Assembly (NCBI RefSeq): GCF_031755915.1
Contig: NC_083383.1
Span: 1,740,001 to 1,804,000, forward strand
Direction of reading: 5' to 3'
Origin: Ziziphus jujuba
Taxonomy: Eukaryota > Streptophyta > Magnoliopsida > Rosales > Rhamnaceae
Length of the DNA: 64,000 nt
The notes under the pieces were generated by a model that saw only the letters and a list, made by a program, of their open reading frames with translations, ran no database searches and had not been told where the DNA came from. This document shows, in pieces, positions 56,577 to 64,000 of this stretch. The translations under genes and the position numbers were made by a program. Numbering within the stretch: position 1 is the first letter of the stretch; each line of letters opens with the position of its first letter.

Positions 56577-58894
56577 TTCCACCTGGTATGCTCACAATTT
56601 ATCCCATGCTTTCTTCTTCTTTTTATTTATTTTTTATTTTTTTTTAATTTACTCCATTTCCCTGTTGTATTGTAATTTAATTATGCACTTTTGTTCGTTT
56701 ACTCGTAGTGGGTTAGAAAAAGAAACTGAGATTTGTTTCCATTTTCTTCTGAATGTAAATAATATTCACTCAATCTGTTGTTCGCGTTCCATTCCAGTTT
56801 TTACAATGTATGATAGAATTTATCTGTCTAGGTGCTGTGGTTTTCATACAATTAAAGAGAGTAAAATTCTCGCTTTAATCTGTATCTCCACACCACTAAA
56901 AGAATCATTCTGGGTGTGCATTGCTTTCATTGGAATTTATTTTCCGCATGCTTAATGATTGTGATCAATAATGCTTCTGTCAGCTGTCGTTTTTTTAATC
57001 TGTATGTTTGTATGCTAGTAATACTAAGGAAAAAGCTTTTTTCATTCATTCATTCATTTATTTATTGCTTTTGTTCCATGGATATGTTGTTTTTGGTGGA
57101 AATTATGGTAATGCATTTCCTTTTTCTTGTAGCCTATGATCCTTTAATGTTTTATTGCAGACCATCATTTGGTTATTTTCTGATTTTTGTATGTTAAGTT
57201 TGATATCTGAGTTGCAAACTTCCAAAGCCAGCCGGTCGTGTAGGTGCATTGCATTCAGAAATTGCAGTTGTGACTTTGGGTTGTTGCACGATTGCTATTT
57301 GGGTTTTTGCACGATTGCTATTTGTTCATAAAAATTTATGTCAACTTCCTATTACATTTTTTATATGTTTTTATAAAATTCACTTTCTGTTTTTGTTCAA
57401 TGTTTTGTTCTTAGCATCATTATTCAATTTACAGCCAAGCTAAGAATAGAGTTTTTGTTTGTATAGAATATGGACATCTTTAGCAAATACAGGTATAAGA
57501 ACTTATTTTTTGGCCTATAACAGGAATGGGATGTTAAGGATGTAGGAAAATTTGCCTCATTCTATTCCCTGTGCAAAATTGTGATATCCTTTTTTTATAG
57601 GTGGATGCATGTCTGTTATGCAGAACTATCTATATTCATATGATATCGTCACAAGGAGGATTTTGCTAATTGGGGTACTTTGGATGGCCTCTGTATTCGT
57701 TGTTGTGAATTAAATTGACAGATAGATCACCTCCTACCTCTAGGTTTCTATTCAAAATAAAGTTAGATCATGTTTTACCATGCATAAAATAAAGTTGGGT
57801 TACATTATTCATGGATTTTGTAAGCGTCTTTGTACATAATATTATTACATCGCGATTGTGTTTTGAAAGCATTCCTGTAAATCTTTTACCTTTTATGTTT
57901 GATTACTATAAATATCAATAGGTTAAAAATTATTGTCTATTCAGAGTAATAGTACGATAAGATATATTTGATATTCAAATGAATCTTGCCTTAAGGAATT
58001 GCCCAATCAACAGAAGCATTTTGCTGAAGCTAAATGGCATGAATTGTTGAGCCAGACTTTTGACGATTCAAGTATATTTCCAATTTAGCAGAGCCCCATT
58101 GCTATCGTTGGTTAGCTTTTTTACAGATATTTATCTTGTCAAAGCACTTACACCATTAACTTCCTGTTTGTTTTGAAATTAGCATTTTTAGCCTCATAAC
58201 TCCTTGCATAGATTTCACCTGCCTCATCTTCAATACTATATTGTTATTGTATTTACCCAAAAAAGAAAAAAGAAAAAGAAGAAGCTATATTGTTGTTGTC
58301 TTAAATAAAAATGGTGATTATTAATTCAATTCACTGTAAACAAATAACTATTCTTTTCAAAATTGGAATATGTAACTGGTATGTGATATGTCGTCGAAGA
58401 AATTAAATAAAAGATTCACCAAATTATAAATTAATTCCCCATAGTACAATGGTTTGATAGCAATTCCTGTTCCATTTGCAACGTTTGAAAAGTTTGCAGA
58501 ACTCAATAAATAGGGTGCACGTCTGATTTATAAATAAACAACACTTTATTTATTTATTTATTTTTTTCCTAAATTGAGAAAGAGATTTCATTACAGACGT
58601 TAAATAGAATTTAAGCTTATTACTAAGCAGTCATTTCTAAACTGCTCTGTTCTAGAAGTCCAAGTTATGGATCACATTATTATGTCCAGAGTCGCAAAAA
58701 TAAATAAATAAATAAATTACGTCCAAATTTTTTTTTTTTTTTTTTGGTAATTAATTACGTCCAAAAGTTAAAGTTACAGATAAAATTTTAAAATATGTAA
58801 TTTTCTTCTAGCTGTACCATGAGGTAATCGGCTTGACATTTGTAAATTGTAATACATGTTATCTTTGGTCGTATGGGTGAACAAAATAAAATTA
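56577..58894. other. Gene-free interval after the RING gene
   Basis: T-rich and AT-rich DNA, with the 3' untranslated region at the left. Open frames at 56665-56955, 56916-57197 and 57249-57443 are hydrophobic by base composition only. No gene or RNA is supported. Confidence 0.5.
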
Positions 58895-59187
58895 CACCCA
58901 AGCGGGTGGATTAGTGGTAGGAAGCCGGTTCAACCCTTCACATCTGCTTGCATGGAATTGCAGGTTCGAGTCTTGGCACATCCCACTTGAATTTTGGTGT
59001 GAGTTTCACGCACTGCGCATTGTGGGAGAAGACGGTAGGGACAGCAGTGCAATGGTGGACTGGGTGGTGTGGGGACTCTTATTTGGATTATCTAGTCCCA
59101 TCTACTAATGGTCTACAGTTCCCTCCCACCTAAGCCAAGGACAATCACCAGGAGGTCTATTTTTTTATTTACCAAAAAAAAAAAAAA
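58895..59187 (+). mobile_element. tRNA-derived SINE (probable)
   Basis: The head contains an A-box-like GGATTAGTGGTAGG (about 58908) and, about 50 bp on, a B-box GGTTCGAGTCT (about 58963), as in RNA polymerase III promoters. A roughly 200-bp body follows and it ends in TTTACC plus a poly-A tail at about 59173-59187. Length and layout fit a plant SINE. It is not a working tRNA, because no cloverleaf can be drawn. Target duplications were not found with certainty. Confidence 0.6.
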
Positions 59188-59257
59188 TCAAAAAAAAAAT
59201 TTCATGATATGTAAATTAAATTTGGTACACATGATATGATGATTAAGCAATGCATAA

Positions 59258-59395
59258 GTGCGTTTGGTACGCAGGACATGTTCGAATCAGACAGGACAGG
59301 TCCGGATCGGACAGGATAAAATAGTACAGTCCTATGTTTGGTATAGTTTCGGACTAAATGGTGGACTGGTTGTTACATGTTTGGTGCAGGATTAG
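59258..59395. repeat. Terminal and subterminal repeats of the Harbinger element
   Basis: The motif (T)GTTTGGTnnnG occurs three times: at about 59262 (CGTTTGGTACGCAGGA), 59335 (TGTTTGGTATAG) and 59379 (TGTTTGGTGCAGGA). GGACAGG/GGACTGG units lie between. Subterminal arrays of this sort bind transposase or ORF1 protein in PIF/Harbinger elements. AT-rich filler follows to 59870. Confidence 0.55.
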
Positions 59396-59872
59396 ACTGG
59401 ATTGGACTATTTTATATTTTTTTAATGAAAATTTATAAAATTTGATTTATAATTATAATAAAAAATAATATATTTAAATAATATTGTAAATTGATATATT
59501 TGTATTTACATATAAAATTTCAATTTTTATTACATCCACAAACTATATTAATTTATAATTTTAAAAATAAAATATAATATAATTATAACATAATATTTTA
59601 TAAATAATAATTAATAAAAAATAAAGATAATTAATGAAATTTTGTAATTGTAATTTTTTATTTACATTGGAATTAAATTGTAATTTTTTTTATACCCACA
59701 AATTACTTTTAATATATGGTTTTAAAAACCAATTAAATTGATATTATAATATATTAAATCATATGTACAAATAAAAAAACATAACATCATATTTAATTAA
59801 GAACTTGTTAATAACTACGATTTCACATACTTGTCTGCATACAAATATATATATTTGAGTTTACACCGATAA

Positions 59873-60205
59873 CTAGTTATATGCGAAATAAATAAAAACA
59901 CCTATTGATAATAATCCAAACAAATAGCCGATTATACAATCATTACGCCACTCATTGTTCAAGTTGGCACGTGTATGTGCGGTGATATGTTGTATTGGAT
60001 TTGCGTCATTTAAATTCCTCATAATTTGTTCTACATACTCAGCATATGCTATTTCAGCTTCTTCGGTTGTATTATAGGCTTGATATAAATTATCCTTAAA
60101 TCCTTGGACTTGTTGATGACATTCAGGGCAAGAATTATATATCCCTGGTTGTCTACCTTTAAATACAACATAAATTCTTCTCCTTGCCATTGAATATTCC
60201 TGCAT
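59873..60205 (-). CDS. Transposon accessory ORF: viroplasmin/RNase H1-N-like domain plus membrane helix
   Basis: Frame of 110 residues (alternative start at residue 6, MARRRIYVV). Residues about 10-55 (YVVFKGRQPGIYNS, then CHQQVQGFKD, then a TTEEAEIAYAEYV helix) match the small fold shared by the RNase H1 N-terminal hybrid-binding domain and caulimovirus viroplasmin (PF01693 group). In that group it binds RNA-DNA hybrids or double-stranded RNA. Residues about 90-109 form a hydrophobic helix at the very C-terminus, as in tail-anchored proteins. It has no RNase H catalytic domain. It lies inside the Harbinger element, downstream of ORF1 on the same strand, and its frame is open where transposase and ORF1 are broken. 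Confidence 0.65.
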   Translation of the reverse strand: MQEYSMARRRIYVVFKGRQPGIYNSCPECHQQVQGFKDNLYQAYNTTEEAEIAYAEYVEQIMRNLNDANPIQHITAHTRANLNNEWRNDCIIGYLFGLLSIGVFIYFAYN

Positions 60206-60470
60206 ATTATATTAAATTATAACATAATATAATAATATAATTAAACAAAATGACAATGCATTAAATCAATCAAGTGCATATTAATACACTAAAACATAAC
60301 ACATGCTTCATAAAAGTGTCTTTGCATGCATAATTAGATACCAACATCCATTACCATACCACATATGTCCATAAACAACCATACAACATATGTCCATAAA
60401 GTTCAAAAATAAGTATTTCTAATTATCATCCCCTCATACATAGGTTTAAATATATGATCCACAACGATAC

Positions 60471-61425
60471 TTAGTAATTTAAAAATTTCCTAGCAAATTC
60501 AATCTTGCCCAAATCCGTCCTAATAATCTTAAACACCTCAATATTCGATGGATCCAATCTCATTGCCTTAGATATATCGAGATTGTCATCAGCAGAGAAG
60601 CCTAACCTGTCAAGCTCCATAGCTAAGTATTGTGAATAATTGGCTTCAGATTTATCTAACTTCGCAGCCAATTTATCAAACAATTTCTCTGCTACATTGC
60701 CAAACCCGCTCACAATATCATCATCCTTCAATCCAGATTTTCTCTTACCTCTTGATTTAGGTCGGGTGGACGGTTCACTATGTATTTCATTCATAGACAT
60801 AGGAGAACACACATCATTAAATTGTTCATTCCCACTATCCAAATTCAAATCATTGACCATATCAATTGGAGTTTGTGCTCCATGTCCTGTTGCCCGATCC
60901 TTTCCAAAAATTATAGCAAGCCTCTCATTCATCGGAAACGATTTACCTCTTCATCCCTTTGCACTTGGATTACTCTAAAATAAAAAAAAACAAACTTTTA
61001 ATTGTAAACAATAGAAAAACATACTTCAAGTTAAAAAATTCAATGAAAAAAGATGTCCAATGTTTCAAAACCTGCACATATGCTTCCCAAACTTCGTCAC
61101 TATCAACTTCCACACAATTAAGAGAGTCATTCCATCCAAACCCACTTTTGTTTAGCATATCATATATTATACCGTATTGCTTCTTCCACTTTTTCAATTT
61201 TGACTCAATGTGTGGATTTGCTCGCAATCCCGAATTAGGACATATCTTAGCTAATCGCCTCTCAATCATAGCACTTGTGCCAGGCTTGAATGATCCTGTA
61301 TCACACCGCTGCCCACTAGCTACAACCTCATCTAAAATAAGTAGCAAAGCATCTTCCTCCCTTTTACTCCATATTCGTCTAGATTCGACCCCTCGGATAT
61401 CATGACTGCTACCTCCAACCTCCAT
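60471..61425 (-). pseudogene. Harbinger ORF1, Myb/SANT-like DNA-binding protein, one stop codon
   Basis: Two exons, 61425-61072 and 60974-60471, join in frame to the family's usual length (about 285 codons). Exon 1 holds a Myb/SANT-like trihelix (RRIWSKREEDALLLIL, then WKKQYGIIYDML, then EVWEAYVQ). Exon 2 has the conserved block ERLAIIFGKDRATG and a helical C-terminus. In PIF/Harbinger systems this protein binds transposon ends and helps transposase enter the nucleus. The eighth codon of exon 2 is TGA (60953-60951), where relatives have a sense codon. Apart from that stop the frame is clean, so inactivation looks recent, unless a different splice acceptor skips it. Confidence 0.75.
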
Positions 61426-61612
61426 TTCTATCGAAAATTCACATTTTTATGATTTCAACAATACAATAATAGCAAGCAAATAAGCAACAATCATTCACGG
61501 TTGACAACAATGGCACAAAATATATATTGGTTTTCATACAAATGATCCAAGATGTTTAATAAACAATATAAAATATAACAGTTAGAGAAGCATTAAAGAC
61601 AACAATCGACCA

Positions 61613-62974
61613 CTAATGACCACGACGACCTCTCCACTCATCAAACATTTGCTTAGCTAAATCATCTCTCCAGTGGGTCCATTGATCCGATGAAGAAATC
61701 GATCCTATAAAGTCATCCTCCATACTAACGTCAACATCATCACTCCTATCAAACTTGACTTCCCCAGGATCAATTATCATTTCTCTTCTAATAAGATTAT
61801 GTATAAGGCAACATGTGGTAATTATCTTGATTTGTGTTACAATAGGATAGAAAGATGGACTTCTTAAAATTGCCCACCGCTTTTTAAGAACCCCAAAACA
61901 TCTTTCAATGACATTCCTAGCAGATGCATGCTTCATGTTGAAATACTCTTCATGATTTATGGATGCACAACCATCTCTCCACTCAGAAAGGTGATATCTT
62001 GTTCCTCTATATGGTGCAAGAAACCCTTCACCATTAGTGTAACCAGCATCCACTAAGTAATAACAACCTAAAAAAAGAAAAAACATATCTCCTATTAGTG
62101 TATGCAATGTTGACTACTACAATGTAAAACTTGAGAATTAGTCTTACCGGTTTGTACCCTTAACCCATTTGGCCTACTTAATGTATCTTGGAGTACTCTT
62201 GAATCCGAAGTAGAACCTTCCCAACCAGGTAATACAAATATAAATTCCATATTTGGATTACATACACCTAAAACATTTGTGGCTATCTCACCCTTTCTTG
62301 TTCGATATCTTGGTTTATCGTTTTCTGGGACATTCACCTTAATATATGTTCCATCTAAAGCTCCCAAACAATTCTACGTCATTAACAAAGTTACTAATAT
62401 CAGATAATGTTACAAATAATTAAACTATAATATAAATAACCAAACAATTCCACAAACGTACCGTAAATACTTTCCATCTATCATCCAAACAATTATCTGA
62501 TACAGGTTCTGGTTGTCTCAATAAAGTCTTATGTAAGCGCAGTACTCCATGTAACACAGCATTGAAATATCTACTAATCGTCTCTCCCGATCTAAAAAAT
62601 CTAGTGATAATTGTACGATTCTTTGTATGATGAGCAATTATGTGCAGAAATATACACACTTGCTCTTGCAATGTAACAATGCCATCACTTTTAACATATC
62701 CATCATCGCGTAATAACTGACACAAAGTATCAAATGTTCTCCTATCCATCCTAAGCTGACTAATACAATTAACATCATTGTCTAACAGACTATTTAGAAA
62801 TGACATAAGCAATTATACATTTCTAGGTAGTTGATTCCTATAAACTCTAACATGTCGCCTTATATACGCCCAGTACATATACATAAACAAAAGCAACATA
62901 AATGCCATACAAAAAGACTCTAATTGTGAATCATTTGGAAGCAAAAAGAATGCAGCGACTTTTCTTCGATCCAT
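61613..62974 (-). pseudogene. PIF/Harbinger DDE transposase, one stop codon
   Basis: Exons 62974-62462, 62373-62148 and 62067-61613 join in one frame to about 397 codons, the usual size (DDE_Tnp_4, ALP1/HARBI1-like). The N-terminus MDRRKVAAF and the block LRMDRRTFDTL are followed by the three catalytic acids: D178 in GALDGTY, D228 in [11 protein letters not shown], and E in NVIERCFGVLKKRW. The C-terminus includes CLIHNLIRREM. Codon 54 is TAA (62815-62813), which separates the N-terminal leader from the rest; translation from a downstream Met would keep all catalytic residues. Everything after that stop is open. It cuts and pastes the element; host-domesticated relatives (ALP1) exist, but the presence of ORF1 and element ends argues for a transposon here. 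Confidence 0.82.
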
Positions 62975-63178
62975 ATGTACTACCAAAAAAAAAAAAAAAG
63001 AACAAATATATCAAAAGCACATTATATTTAAGAAACATAATTTATTTTGGATGAAATAGAAACAATTATTTATGGAACTAAGAAAAGATAAAAGAAACAT
63101 AATCATTCCCAAACTTTTTTGTTTAATTGATTATAGCAATGAGGTAGGATTAAAGATTAAAAAAAATATATATATGAA

Positions 63179-64000
63179 CTGTCAGGACCCGTCCAGAATT
63201 CCTTCCCCGGAACCCTAGACAAGCCCTGATCCCAGGGAAACCCTACCGGACCCTCCAACGGAAAATCCGACAGAGCCTCCCCTAAGGGATTTACTTACCA
63301 CAACTACCTGCACTGAAAACACACTTCTAAAAACATCCCCTTATTCCTCCCACAAACTACAAACTGATTCCACAAATTCCAGCACTTCTCAAAAACAACA
63401 ACAGTCCAGTGCATAAATAAAACAGAAGTATCCCAATAGTATACAGAGCTTTAAGAAGTGCTAAACAACCGAAATACAACAAGGCTTAAAAGAAATAATA
63501 CACTGAAATGAAATAGTACAAGAAACTTTTCGAAACACAACAGCAGCGGAAAACTTGGTTCGCTCCGGAAGAACGCCTACCACCACTTGCACCTAAGGGA
63601 ACGGAATTTAAGAGTGTGAGATGCTAATCATCTCCGTGAGTAACCCGAACTACTGAACACCTTTTTGTGATAATAAAAATAATAGTAATAGCAATTAAGG
63701 AATAGAACAAATACTAGCAATTAATAAATAAATAATAATTACTGTTGGAAAATAATAATTTCCCTCAAAACTCTCACCAATCGCTCCGTTTGAAATGTTC
63801 CCTTTTTAAAACCTTTTCGCAAAACCCAATGTGCATACCTCCCAAAAACCAAGGGATTAAATAATTTAACAAACAACAATTAAATAAATAAATACCCCAA
63901 ATATAATAAAAATGTAATAAATTATAATAAATAATTTTAGAACACCTTTGGGGTTTAAAATACTATTTGCAATTTACACCGACAATTACACCTGACGCAC
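63179..64000 (-). mobile_element. Probable LTR end (solo LTR or element running off the window)
   Basis: At 63179-63181 an AT-rich tract gives way abruptly to TGTCAGGACCCGTCC and some 500 bp of distinctly less AT-rich, non-coding DNA. Read on the minus strand it ends ...GGGTCCTGACA, the CA end expected of an LTR; TG on the plus strand gives the matching inverted end. No coding domain is visible before the window stops. The other end and the target duplication are outside the window, so this remains a call from composition and end sequence. Confidence 0.45.

Larger units (their letters stand above)
59258..63178 (-). mobile_element. PIF/Harbinger DNA transposon, right end missing or displaced
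   Basis: The element carries a DDE transposase, a Myb/SANT-like ORF1 and a third ORF, all on the minus strand. The left end is probably at 59258, where TAA (the family's usual 3-bp target) precedes GTGCGTTTGGTACGC. No complementary end is seen before 63178, where an LTR-like sequence begins; the right end may lie beyond that insertion or be lost. Transposase and ORF1 each have one stop codon, so this copy is probably not autonomous now. Confidence 0.75.

Noticed and set aside
1..64000. CRISPR array, bacterial operon or organelle DNA
   Set aside because: No regularly spaced repeats; introns, LTR elements and gene families show plant nuclear DNA.

Overview
The window is nuclear DNA of a flowering plant, a eudicot and probably a woody rosid. 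The signs are AT-rich intergenic DNA full of poly-A/T and (AT)n runs, GT-AG introns, and plant-only gene families (ROP GTPase, CLAVATA1-type receptor kinase, plant synaptotagmin, COP1-interacting RING protein). No species can be named from the sequence alone. Exon borders given here were placed by hand from splice dinucleotides, reading frame and family knowledge. Each multi-exon host gene closes in frame from start to stop.

Genes left to right: last exon of a type-I ROP GTPase (+, 51-152); complete ten-exon ABCB13/14-type ABC transporter (-, 1227-6070); five-exon RNA polymerase I subunit RPA12 (+, 7760-9775); single-exon proline-rich protein with an EDC1/PNRC-like decapping-activator motif (-, 10463-11161); about 7 kb of gene-free DNA; twelve-exon plant synaptotagmin (+, 18236-22969); two-exon CLAVATA1 receptor kinase (+, 26245-29512); about 22-exon kinesin-6 (+, 31143-37331); TFIIS-N-domain protein with five DLN motifs (+, 45929-48913); 110-residue two-helix membrane protein (+, 51933-52265); CIP8-like RING-H2 ubiquitin ligase (+, 55506-56576). 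They form no operon or obvious cluster, and each has its own promoter space.

Mobile DNA sits in two places. At 38287-41453 is a structurally complete, very young, non-autonomous Ty3/gypsy-type LTR element. Its two 444-bp LTRs differ at one base, it carries one intact gag-protease frame, and it lacks reverse transcriptase and integrase. Its LTR holds a perfect four-unit heat-shock element. From about 58.9 kb to the end is a transposon nest: a tRNA-derived SINE, a PIF/Harbinger element (transposase, Myb/SANT-like ORF1 and an unusual third ORF with a viroplasmin/RNase H1-N-like domain plus a membrane helix; transposase and ORF1 each carry one stop codon), then the end of another LTR element that runs off the window.

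The points most worth a second look are the ONSEN-like heat-shock element of the young LTR element, the G2/M-type (MSA) promoter in front of the decapping-motif protein, tandem exon duplication with a 51-bp duplicated splice acceptor in the kinesin-6 tail, and the accessory ORF of the Harbinger element.
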